From positions 25,395,420 to 25,459,419 of the forward strand of contig JANVCC010000021.1 of assembly GCA_025345505.1 (NCBI GenBank): DNA of 64,000 nucleotides. Reading direction: 5' to 3'. The notes under the pieces were generated by a model. That model was given only the letters and a program-made list of their open reading frames with translations. It did no database searches and was not told where the DNA came from. The position numbers and the translations under genes are program-made. This DNA is from Todiramphus chloris collaris. Taxonomy: Eukaryota; Chordata; Aves; Coraciiformes; Alcedinidae. Of the stretch, positions 12,562 through 21,909 are shown piece by piece (within the stretch, counting starts at the first letter, position 1; each line of letters starts with the position of its first letter).

Positions 12562-13130
12562 GTTCAGCAGGTTGAGGGATTTTCTCTTCCCCCTCTGCTC
12601 TACCCTACTGAGACCATATCCAAAGTACTGTGACTAGTCCTGGGTTCACCAGTTCAAGAGGGAAAGGGAAATACTACAGAGAGTTAAACAGAGGGCTATG
12701 AGGATGATTAAGGGACTGGAACATCTCTCTTATGAGGAAAGGCTGAGAGACCTGCAGCTGCTTAGTCTGGAGAAGACTGAGAGGGGATCAATTGGGTGGA
12801 TGTCAAGCAGAAGGGGCCAGTCTCTTTTCAGTGGTGCCCTGTGGTAGGACAAGGGGCAATGGTCACAAACTTGATCACAGGTATTTCCATATCAACATGA
12901 GGAAAAACTTATTTGGGAGATGGATTGGATGATCTTTAGAGCCCTTTCCAATCCCTATCATTCTGTGATTCTTTACTGTGAGGGTGACTGAGCACTGGAA
13001 CAGGCTGCCCAGAGAGGTTGCCTCGACATGTTTCTCTGTGGCCTGCCCTAGGTGATCCTGCTCCGGTGGGGGTGTTAGACTCAATGATCTCCAGAGGTCC
13101 CTTCCAGGCCCTACTATTCTCTGATTTTAT
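12562..13130 (+). mobile_element. CR1 LINE, 3' region, forward strand, interrupted
   Basis: The sequence follows the CR1 3' region in order: the CAGCAGGTTGAGGGA block, GTTCAAGAGGGA, ATGATTAAGGGACTGGAACA, TATGAGGAAAGGCTGAGAGA, GGACAAGGGGCAATGG, the GCACTGGAACAGGCTGCCCA block, then the TGATCTCCAGAGGTCCCTTC tail. These blocks encode the C-terminal end of CR1 ORF2 in active copies; here the frame is broken by stops and shifts. Two structural oddities stand out: a 61-base foreign segment at 12911-12971 (separate entry), and the loss of roughly 45 bases of expected CR1 sequence after AGAGAGGTTG at about 13020. The copy is 5' truncated. The tail 8-mers at about 13118-13130 are diverged (CTATTCTCTGATTTTATGAG). 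Confidence 0.93.
12911..12971 (+). mobile_element. Tiny CR1 3' tail nested inside another CR1
   Basis: Inside the CR1 copy, between GAGGAAAAACTT and TTTACTGTGAGGGTG, which are contiguous in the family, sits a 61-base segment. It is itself a CR1 3' end: GGATTGGATGATCTTTAGAG, then CCCTTTCCAATCCCTATCAT, then TCTGTGATTC. It has the same orientation as its host. The simplest explanation is a second, extremely 5'-truncated CR1 insertion into the older copy. A template switch or gene-conversion patch is the alternative. Confidence 0.8.
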
Positions 13131-14417
13131 GAGTCTATGTTTGACTAGATGTTACCTTCAGTTGTCCAGTAAACATAATAGATTTCTGAGTGGAAAATAA
13201 TACAATTCCCTTTTCTATTTCTACTTGCCAAGCAATAGAACAGTCTACTTACCAGTAAAAGACTTGCTGCAATGCAGTTGTCAGATCAATATTATGCAGA
13301 TTATATCTGCATCTGGCCCCAATACTGTGATTTTTGTGGATGTTACAGCAGAAGGAAGCAACTTCAAGATGTCAAGAGCTCCTTTACTTCAGTCAAAAAC
13401 TTATGAATTGCAGAGATAATCAGATTTCATATTCATTTGATAGATTTTGCGTGATAGATGCAGACTCATAAGAAAATCAAATCATACTTTGTTAACATTT
13501 TGTAGGTACTTGTAAGTTTTCCCTAGTTATGGGTGTCAGTGTTCAGCTGCAAGATACAAACTTTTCTGTGTAAAAATACCTCGTACGTGAAGTCTGGTGA
13601 GGTAAATTCATAAACATTTTTCCCCAGAGTAATAAGCAGTTACAAGAGTGGAAGAAAAAACATATACTTTAAAAATATAATCTGTAAATTCCTCTGGCCT
13701 GTAGTTTTGCATTAGATTTAACACATCAGGAGATGTTTGACAGTGAAGATGCTAATTAGAAGATATTTAATTATACAATATTCACAGGTTTCTCACAGGT
13801 CCCATGAGGTAAATTATTTTATGAATGAGACATTTCATGGTTGATGAGATAAATATTGGAACTGATACAAGGACAAAGGCTACTGAAAATGGAGTCTCAA
13901 AGCAAGATGATGTCACATAAGAACTATAAATTTTTTATACACGAGATTAACCATCAGTAACTTTTAAGACAAACACTGCAAAGAACTGCATCAGTATTTC
14001 TACTTGCAGTCGGGATGTGGAATTCTAATTATATTGATATATCAGCTCTCACTGAAAAAAGATTAAACTACATGCTGCAGGACGATCTGATTAGCTAATT
14101 TTAGTTCTCTTGAAAATACCTAGTTATATTTGTAAAAAAAAGGCCAACAATCTTTAGTACTAACCTAAGAAGATAGAAAGCATAGAATGGACAGAATGGT
14201 TACTAAATTAATTTCATGACAAACTCAATGTCAGGAGCAAAATATTTTACTGGTTTTGACTGAAAATCTAGATACCATCAAATTAGGAAAGAAAAAAAAA
14301 AAAAAGCAAAACTAAACCAACCAACCAAAACAAAACAACAACAAAAAAAGGGGTGAGGAAATAAAAAGAAAAAATAAAACCAACCCCCTCTATGATACCC
14401 TGTCAATTATTTCAGTC
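13131..14417. other. AT-rich non-coding DNA
   Basis: No gene supported. The 3' part holds an A-rich low-complexity tract (14283-14390). I could not carry the gypsy-like similarity found just downstream back into this stretch with confidence. Confidence 0.5.
14283..14390. repeat. A-rich low-complexity tract
   Basis: Runs of A broken by C and G (AAAAAAAAAAAAAGC, CCAACCAACCAAAACAAAAC, AACAACAACAAAAAAAGG). Simple sequence, placed directly before the gypsy-like relic. Confidence 0.8.
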
Positions 14418-14720
14418 CTCTAGAACATCTTTCAAACTGCAAGTGCCTGAGGGACTATTCAGAAGGCACTAAATGATCTAAGCTACATTTTGAGAATTTA
14501 AGACATCCTCACATATTTAGATGACTTCATTTGTTTCCATAAAACATCGGAAGAACACCTGGCAGCAATGGAAAGGCTTCTAAAGCTTTTTAAGCAGTAA
14601 TGGTTTAAACTTCAGAAAAACAAATGTCAGTTTGTGAGGGATAGCATTACCTTCTAAGGATATATATGTCCTCAAGATGGGTGGAAGCCTCAGTAACAGA
14701 AACCATATATTAAGAAGTGT
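14418..14720 (+). pseudogene. Decayed Ty3/gypsy-type reverse transcriptase fragment
   Basis: In one forward frame (codons in phase with 14505) the translation reads TASA*GTIQKALND, then DILTYLDDFICFHKTSEEHL starting at 14502, then a block ending LLKLFKQ, a stop, WFKLQKNKCQFVRDSITF, a stop and GYICPQDGWKP. These match, in order and spacing, the landmarks of Ty3/gypsy reverse transcriptase: the ASAPGTFQ-like helix, the YLDD catalytic box with both aspartates present, the S-T-EEHL motif, the GL.L...KC.F block and the LGH/YIVS.DG block. ERVL or retroviral RT (YIDD/YMDD contexts) and CR1 RT (FADD) fit worse. Several in-frame stops show it is dead and old. No LTR, integrase, RNase H or gag is recognisable around it. 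The downstream 0.7 kb is too decayed to read. Assignment rests on motif reading only, without a search. Confidence 0.68.
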
Positions 14721-15409
14721 TGAATAGTTCCTGGAAACTTAGATACAAAACCTTGTGCATATTCTTGAGGACACTTACACAAAATTTTTCAAAACCGACA
14801 ACTAAAGTAGCTTTGTCATGATACTAAAATATGAGAAAACTTAATTTCCTGAAAATTTCTAAATCCATACTTCATTCAAATTCCTAAAAATATACTGGAA
14901 GCTTATAGAAACTTGGTTCCTCAAAAATTCATGTCAGAGTGTTAGGTGAATAAATCAATAAGATTCTGAATAGCAGCTTTTTAAGATATAAACAAAATAA
15001 TAGCAAAATTAAATACTCAAACTTATAATCTGAACTTCAAGAAGGCCTCAAAGAGATAATCACTAAGAATAAAATGCATCAAGTACATGAGTTATAATTC
15101 ATTGTAGTCTCTACTTACAAACTAGAAAGAATCTTGTGGAACTGGGCATACAAACTACCTGAAAAGAGCTGCAGTTATGCATGAGCTTGGAAAACAAATT
15201 GCCAGCATGTATGTTTCAACTTGACTAAAAGCAAGAGATGAGAGACACTGAGGTTGAGAAACTGAGGTTCAGAGGATGTATTGGAGAAAAACAAGTTTTG
15301 GAGGTTAAATTGAAAGATTGTCCCAGTGCCAATTTACATAGTTAAGCATGTAACAGGACTGTTACACTGTTGCTGTTGTCATCTGTATACAGAGAAGACA
15401 CCTGAAATG
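14721..15409. other. AT-rich non-coding DNA after the gypsy-like relic
   Basis: This could hold the decayed continuation of the gypsy-like element (one frame near 14785 reads FLRTLTQNFSKP, vaguely like the RT-thumb/connection region), but I cannot support it. Nothing else is recognised. Confidence 0.35.
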
Positions 15410-15850
15410 TCACAGAATCACAGAATGTTAGGGGTTGGGATGGGCCTTGAAAGATCATGTAGTCCAATGTCCCTGCCAGAGCAGGATCACCTAGATTAGG
15501 TCACAGAGGAATGCATCCAGGTGGGTTTTGAATGTCTCCAGGGAAGGAGCCATCACAACCTCCCTGGGCAGCCTGTTCCAGTGTTCTGTCACTCTCACTG
15601 TTAAAAAGTTTCTCCTTACTTTTACATAGAACCTCCTATGTTCCAGCTTGCACCTGTTGAACCTTGTCCTACTATTGGACATCACTGAGAAAAGCCTGGC
15701 TCCATCCTCCTGACACTAGCACTTTACATATTTATAAACATTAATGTGGTCACCCCTCATTCTCCTCTTCTCCAGGCTAAAGAGACTCAGCTCCCTAAGC
15801 CTTTCCTCATAAAGAAGATGTTTCAGTCCTTGAATGTCTTTAAAGTCTAT
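15410..15850 (-). mobile_element. CR1 LINE, 3' end with ORF2 C-terminus, reverse strand
   Basis: The forward strand opens with TCACAGAATCACAGAATGTT and GGCCTTGAAAGATCATGTAG, the reverse complement of the CR1 tail. It continues through GGGCAGCCTGTTCCAGTG, TTTCTCCTTACTTTTACATA and TTCTCCTCTTCTCCAGGCTA to TTTCCTCATAAAGAAGATGT. On the reverse strand an open frame at 15685-15491 still encodes the CR1 ORF2 C-terminal motif with [19 protein letters not shown]. About 440 bases survive, 5' truncated. The frame upstream of this segment is broken. This copy is better preserved than the 12.6-kb one, so it is probably younger. Confidence 0.95.
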
Positions 15851-16589
15851 GTTGCCTGATCAGCTGAAGGCAAAAAGGTGCAAGGTCCTCAGTCTGTCTA
15901 GGTATTTTTAGTTTCTCCTTTTTTTTATGTGGCCTGCTTGAAGCTGGTGATGGCGAGGTGTTTTCCTATCCTATTTGCTAGGAGATCTTGAATCTGGAGA
16001 ATGAAAACTAATTTCCAAAAATGATAGGAAATTTGATCATAAAGAACTCTGGGAGATATCTGAGGACATCTGTTGCTGTCTATTTCCAGCAACAGGACAC
16101 TGACTAGATGGACCATTAGTTTCACTTCCTGTGCCCAAGATATTACAGTTTTAAAAATTTCACCACTACAGATATATTTAGACTATAGGATAGGCTGGGG
16201 AATTCTATGTTCTCTGAAAATCTAGGTCCAGTACTGAGTCCATAAACACCAGACACAAGAAGACCATTATAGAAATAATGACAGAACAACAGAGATATGG
16301 ATGTTGATGGCAAATGACCTGGCATGGAGGTATCAACAAAATCTGTTAAGACTAAAAATCTAAAATAGTTTTTAATTTCTTTATTGAGCTAAAGTGCAGA
16401 AGATAGGGTGAAGGAACTTTTAATAAATATTGGTATTATCTGAAATCTGAAATCTGACTACATTCACTTGAACAAGTAACCCTAAATACCCTTTATAATC
16501 ACTGGAAAGAAGCAGACATTTTGTGATGTCTAGATGTCTAACACAGGAAAGTTGTCTCATATCTTAAAAGAACCTACATCAGATAGAAT
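15851..16589. other. AT-rich non-coding DNA between two CR1 copies
   Basis: Nothing recognised: no coding frame beyond chance length and no further CR1 blocks. It separates two CR1 copies that lie in opposite orientations and converge on this spacer from their 5' ends. Confidence 0.5.
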
Positions 16590-17496
16590 GTACCCTCAGT
16601 AAGTTTACAGACAACAAACTGGATTGTTGGGTGGGAGTGTCAATCTGCTTGAGGGTACAGGGGCTCTACAGAGGGACTTCGACAGACTGGGTCAATGGGC
16701 TGAGGTCAATTGTGTGAGTTTCCACAAGGACAAGTGCTGGGTCCTGCACTTAGACCACAACAATCCCAGGCAATGCTACAGGACTGGGGAAAAGTGTCAG
16801 GAAAGCTGACTGGCAGAAAGGAACCTGGCGGTGCTGATCGTCAAGCTGCTGAATACGAGCCAGCAGTGTGCCCAGGTGGCCAAGAAGGGCAATGGCATCC
16901 TGGTTTGTATTAGAAATACTGTGGCCAGAAGGACCAGGGAGGTATTTGTGCCTCAGTACTCAGCATTGGTGAGGCTCCACCTTGAGTACTGTGTTCATAT
17001 TTGGGCATCTCAATACAAGAAGAACATTGATGTGCTGGAGCAGGTCCAGAGAGGAATAAATAAAGTGATAAAGGGCCTGGAGATCAATTCTTATGAGGAG
17101 TGGCTGAGGGAACTGGGCTATTTAGTTTGAAGGTAAGGATGCTGAGGGGAGGGAGACCTTATCACTCTCTACAACTACCTGAAAGGATGTTGTAGTCAGG
17201 TAGGTTCTGGTCTCTTCTCACAAGTAACTAGTGACAGACAAGAGAGAATGGCCTTAAGCTGCACAAGAGGAGGTTTAGACTGGATATTAGGAAAAACATT
17301 TCACTGAAAGGGTTGTCAGGCACTGGAACAGGCTGCCCAGGGATGTGGTTGAGTCACTATCCGTGGATGTGTTCAAAAGACATATAGATGGTGGTGCTTG
17401 GATATATGGCTTAGTGGCGCACTTGGTAGAGTAGGGCTAATAGTTGGACTTGAAGATCTTAAAGTCCTTTTCCAACCTAAATTATTCCATGATTCT
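16590..17496 (+). mobile_element. CR1 LINE, reverse transcriptase C-terminus to 3' end, forward strand
   Basis: About 0.9 kb of CR1. It opens at the catalytic box region: TLSKFTDNKL takes the place of the usual FADD-containing segment, so one catalytic Asp is gone. After a one-base shift the frame reads on from 16624: LQRDFDRLGQWAEVN, then a TGA stop at 16807. The same frame then continues through [20 protein letters not shown] and [20 protein letters not shown] to [12 protein letters not shown] at 17130. That is the thumb/connector region of CR1 ORF2. Beyond 17130 the 3' part continues out of frame with GCACTGGAACAGGCTGCCCA and GATCTTAAAGTCCTTTTCCA, ending in ATTCCATGATTCT. It is 5' truncated and inactive. 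Coding similarity over some 500 bases with one internal stop indicates a mid-aged copy. Confidence 0.95.
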
Positions 17497-18277
17497 AAAG
17501 CTGGCTCAGAGAAAGGTAAGTGCTGTCTTTGTTACTTGTAGTAGTTTTCTGTTATCTATTATTACCTGTAAAACTGCATAATCAAAAGCATAAGCTACAA
17601 AGAAGAATGGCAGGATAAGCATTTTAATGTAAAAAAGATCTGGAAAGATCCACTTTTGGTGAATGACGAACAAGTCATATTAGCAGAAATAATACATAAC
17701 AGTCACTTTTGGTTTGTAAAACAGCTCTATTCTCTCAGAAAAAAAATAGAAAAACTAAAAAATATATCAGTTCAATGGACAGTTTACTGAAAATATCTTA
17801 ATGTGTAATAGTTTTTAAAAAGCCAACACAACATTAGAAGGTCTGAGGAATGAATCAAAGAACACTATGATTATAGAATGTTACAGTATATATTATTTAA
17901 GCCAGGGATCTTTCTTCACTACAAATACTGTGCTATGTAAACTATCTTAATATGGATAAAGTTACAAACACAGTAACAATCTGGTCATGATAGTAATACT
18001 GGCTGTGGAAAAATGTTCATGAAAAGAAATGGAAAAAGGCTGAGATACCCTTTATCAAATATGAAAGAATAATAAAAAATAAATAGACTTGCCTATGACA
18101 TGATAAATAGTACAGGGGAAAAAAGAGCATATATTTGCTTTATTCTTTTTCAGAATTACAAACAAGCTAATGGCAAAGTGGAAGGATATGCGGATTTGTA
18201 ATGATACTTTCACATAGTGCAAAATCACTACAAGAGATCTGGAGTTTACAAAGACTTAAAAAGAAAGGATCAGAGAC
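17497..18277. other. AT-rich non-coding DNA, no gene seen
   Basis: Unique-looking AT-rich spacer between the CR1 copy and the solo LTR; no feature supported. Confidence 0.55.
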
Positions 18278-19068
18278 TGTCCTGGTTTGAGTGAAAACAG
18301 AACTAATTCTATCCAGTGATTTTACTTTTCAGCTTCTTCTAACTAACTGCACTTTATGAAGTTAGCAGCCTGTTTTCACAGACAGTGTCTGCTTCTGGCA
18401 GCTACAACACTTGATGTTTAGAGTTTGTACCAAGGATTGGTGTGCAGACCAAGGACACTGCTACATCTTATGTACCACGTTGCAGGGTGCAGAAAGTAAA
18501 AGGCCGCACCTGCAGAGAGGAGCAGACAGGACAGGTGACCCCAAACTGACCAACGAGATATTCCATCCCATATACGTCATATTCACTATAAAGCTGAAGG
18601 ATCAGGAGAGTCTTGCTCTTCTTTGCCATTTTGCCGGTTTTGCTCAGCTTGGCTCAGGTCCTCTTACAGTTTCTTCCTCAGAGGATCTGAGGACTCTGTC
18701 CATTCTGCCTTCCATCCTGACCTGTGTATTCCTGAATCTGGTACCAGAATCCAGCTCCTGAACACAGCTCCCATCTGCTGCTGGGCCTAGTCTGGGACTC
18801 TCCTGGGGCCTGCTCTACAGGATCAGTGGTGACGGTGATGTAATTACCATCAGGGGGATTGCATTTGATACTGGTTTTGTATATATTTCTATATATTCCA
18901 TTCTTATTATCATTATTTTAATTTTCTTTAAAGCTTTTCTAGATTCCTTTTCTAATCGCTAAGTCTCTCTCCCTTATTTCCTTTCTCTTCTCCTTTGGGA
19001 AGAAAGGGAAGTTATCAGAGACCATTTGTTATAGGTGTAAGGGTCTGCCCTCACCCTAAAACATGACA
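18278..19068 (+). mobile_element. Solo LTR of an ERV (ERVL-type), forward strand, near complete
   Basis: Starts TGTCCTGGTTTGAGTGAAAA and ends CCCTAAAACATGACA, giving the TGTC...GACA inverted ends expected of an LTR. Length is about 791 bases. Internal order fits an avian ERVL-like LTR: a U3 with CACGTTGCAGGGTGCAGAAA and CCCCAAACTGACCAA, a TACGTCA element at 18573-18579, a TATA box CTATAAAG at 18586-18593, then a pyrimidine-rich 3' part. The flanking pentamers GAGAC (before) and GAAAT (after) could be a decayed 5-base target duplication, differing by two transitions. No internal retroviral genes are present, so it is a solo LTR. It is better preserved than the one at 1.3-1.9 kb and belongs to a different family. 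Family names should be confirmed with a repeat library. Confidence 0.88.
18573..18593 (+). promoter_or_regulatory. LTR core promoter: CRE-like site and TATA box
   Basis: Within the solo LTR, TACGTCA (18573-18579) resembles a cAMP-response/ATF site and CTATAAAG (18586-18593) is a good TATA box seven bases later. The arrangement is that of an ancestral LTR promoter. Whether it still drives transcription cannot be seen from sequence. Confidence 0.55.
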
Positions 19069-20599
19069 GAAATGCCTATGAATGAATATTTAAGACATAC
19101 CAAAATTTGTTCTTTAAATACACAATGGGGAGAGTATAAACCGATAATAAACTTCAGAGCCTAACCTAATCTCTGACATTTTTGAAGAGAAAGTAGACTT
19201 TTTTCCCCTTCTGAAATGTTTGAAACTGGTTGCAGAAAATAACAAGGTAGTAGACTTGATGAAAAGGATTATTTTACAGCAACCTCATAATTACTTTGAT
19301 ACAAGAGAAATTAGATATGAATAAAATACTCCACAGACCATTGTAGGAGGTTCTCTTCCTGAGTGGAGACTGGAGTTAGTAAATTATGCCTAGTAACCAG
19401 AAATAAAATTACAAGACTCTAGGAACTCCATACCCACCATTTCTGTCTGTCACATGCTATGCTCCATATGCTCACCAAGTCCATTCTGTGAGCTTGCAAA
19501 CTCTCCTTTTTCAAGTGTTCTCACTTCAGTGTTGTTTTTCTCCTGACATTGCCCAAGATAACTTTTTTTCTTTAAGCACCACTTATACAACACAAGCAGA
19601 AAACTACTTTTAGAAAAATACGTATAAGTAGGTAAAGCCCTTCAGGTGACTCCAAGCCTTCAAGAGCAACAACCTACAGTTCTGGAAAAGCACCCAGAAA
19701 AGAGCAATCAAATGAAACAGAAGGTCCACAGGAAGACTCTTGTACAAATAGCATCTTTCCTTGTGGAGCTGTGAGCCATCACAACCTAATTTTGATTGCT
19801 GTCATGCTCTATTACACTTCTCTATCTGAGACTATGGACTGCATCTATGCACACACAACACTCGATTAAATTTTCAGTGGAACCCAAACCCAGACTGTAT
19901 TTGCTTCAGCTTAAATCTCTTGCTCATGAACATGCTCCTGAGTTACCACTTTATAACTTTGATTGTGTGAAGATGGAATTTGCATCCCCATGCAGGGTAC
20001 ACTGATTGCCATGAAAATGTGGTTGACTGAGATTTTATGAATCTGTGCCCCTGTTAAAATAACACACAATATATGCCTCGAAAAAGAGGCAGTGTTACTT
20101 TGCAAAATGGCTCATCATGAAGAACAGATAAAAGCAGAAAAAAGGGGAATTTGGCTTAGAGAGGACATTGTTATTCTCCTTCGATAAATCAACTGTAAAG
20201 AAATAATAGTAGAAAAGGAATAAATGAGAATAAACTGGCCATGACTAAGCTTTGGATGGAAATTAGAGCAAAGATTCTAACTGTCTTGAGAGGAGAAGGG
20301 TTCTAGAGCAGCCTTTCAACAAGTGGAGACAAGAAACATAACTGCTTCTGGAAAGAGATGGATATATTTATTAGCAGGATTATATAATGGGCTTAACTGT
20401 AACATTCATGAAATGGACACAATACTTTGTTTTACTCCTGTGTCCCAAAGGTCTTTATTAGTGTAATAAAAAGTAGGCCAGCACTCAGAGGCAGTTAGGA
20501 AAACATACAGGGAGTTACTGGATGCCATTTTGAATACACATATATTCTAGCTTTTATAATAATTTCAGGAGACTAATAAAAAAAGTCAACATAATCAAA

Positions 20600-20632
20600 T
20601 AAAAAAAAAAACAAAAAAACAAAAAACCAAAG
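20600..20632. repeat. A-rich low-complexity tract
   Basis: AAAAAAAAAAACAAAAAAAC-type sequence; simple repeat. Confidence 0.75.
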
Positions 20633-21888
20633 ATATATTTCCTCATTCTGTTTATAGTTTTTGTTTTTTAATGTATTTTACTTTGTTTTTGTCAGATGAT
20701 GTGAGAGTCTTCTATTTTATATATCATTGTTATATATTATGGTTATTTTATTTATGATGAGCAAAAAGCATGTTTAAAGGTAGATAAAGGATTTCTAAAT
20801 TCTGTAGTTCCTGACTTAAAAACTCCACAAAACAGTTTTGCATTGTTAAACATGACAATTGTTGTACCTGGCATAAGTATTCAGTCTGTCATTTGAGAGT
20901 AAAAGTGAATTTACCTTATTTGTAGGTACAGTCTTCCAAATTTTGTGGGAGTAAGTAGTCTTCTGTATGATAAAAATTAAGCTAGACACTTTATACCTTA
21001 TGTTCTAATGCAAATGCATTTGAACGTTTGACTCTGAGTATATGGGTATTTATACAAACCAATCTGTAAATAATTTGTGGCACTGATTAATAGTCTTCCA
21101 CTTTGTCCTTCCTATGACTGTTCTGTAGTTCATCAAATATTAGTCATGATATACAATGATCTATCTGAATAAGCATTGGTTCCTGTGTCACACACACTGT
21201 ATTTAAACTACAGGCTAGAGTTTAGTCCTACAGCTAGGCTATTGAACTTTTAATTTTTGGTTATTTAAAATAATTTCAAATGACAGAGAAGATTAATCAT
21301 TGCTGTAATATTCACAAACATGTGTCCTGTTCCTGCAGCTTCAAAGACACATGCAACTTGCAAAATATTAGTGGACTCATATAAATCTTATGATGTTTCT
21401 ATATTCCCCAAGTACATTATGAAACACTAATAACCAGTAAACAGGAACTCTGTTGCAGTTGAAAGTAAAACCATATTCACAACATGTGAAATATGAATCC
21501 TTGTCTTCTTTACAATGTAGAATATTCAGGGCCTCTCTTCTCCAGCTGGCACCCACAATTACAGAAGGGAAATACAGTCTTGAGGACTGAAGTGATAATG
21601 AACCTGTGATAGCTACTGTTGAGTTGCCCATATGACTTCCCCTAACTGTTGTCAGCATCAATTAAGTAATAGAGAGCCTTGACACCCACAGACAGGAATC
21701 TCAGACATCTTTTGGGGTTTGATTCAAAAAGTTAAAGAAAATCACTGTCAAGTTGCAAACTGACTGCAGCTAAGAAATACATTGTGTATCTTATTGTGTA
21801 TGGTGTACAGGATAACATACCAAAGGAGTCCTTAGTTTCCTAAGCCCTTGTAATGTCTGAAAATGCAAGGAAAATCCAATCATACTCC

Positions 21889-21909
21889 TTTTTTTTTTTT
21901 TTTTTTTTT
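21889..21909. repeat. poly(T) run
   Basis: Twenty-one consecutive T residues between CTCC and CTCC. On the reverse strand this is a poly(A) tract, but no AATAAA or copied gene precedes it. Confidence 0.85.

Noticed and set aside
14760-15400. Possible continuation of the gypsy-like element into RNase H or integrase
   Set aside because: No ordered motifs could be followed beyond about 14720.
16710-16913. Second frame overlapping the CR1 coding region
   Set aside because: Alternative-frame shadow of the CR1 ORF2 remnant.
18411-18761. 116-codon forward frame
   Set aside because: It lies wholly inside the forward solo LTR, which is non-coding.
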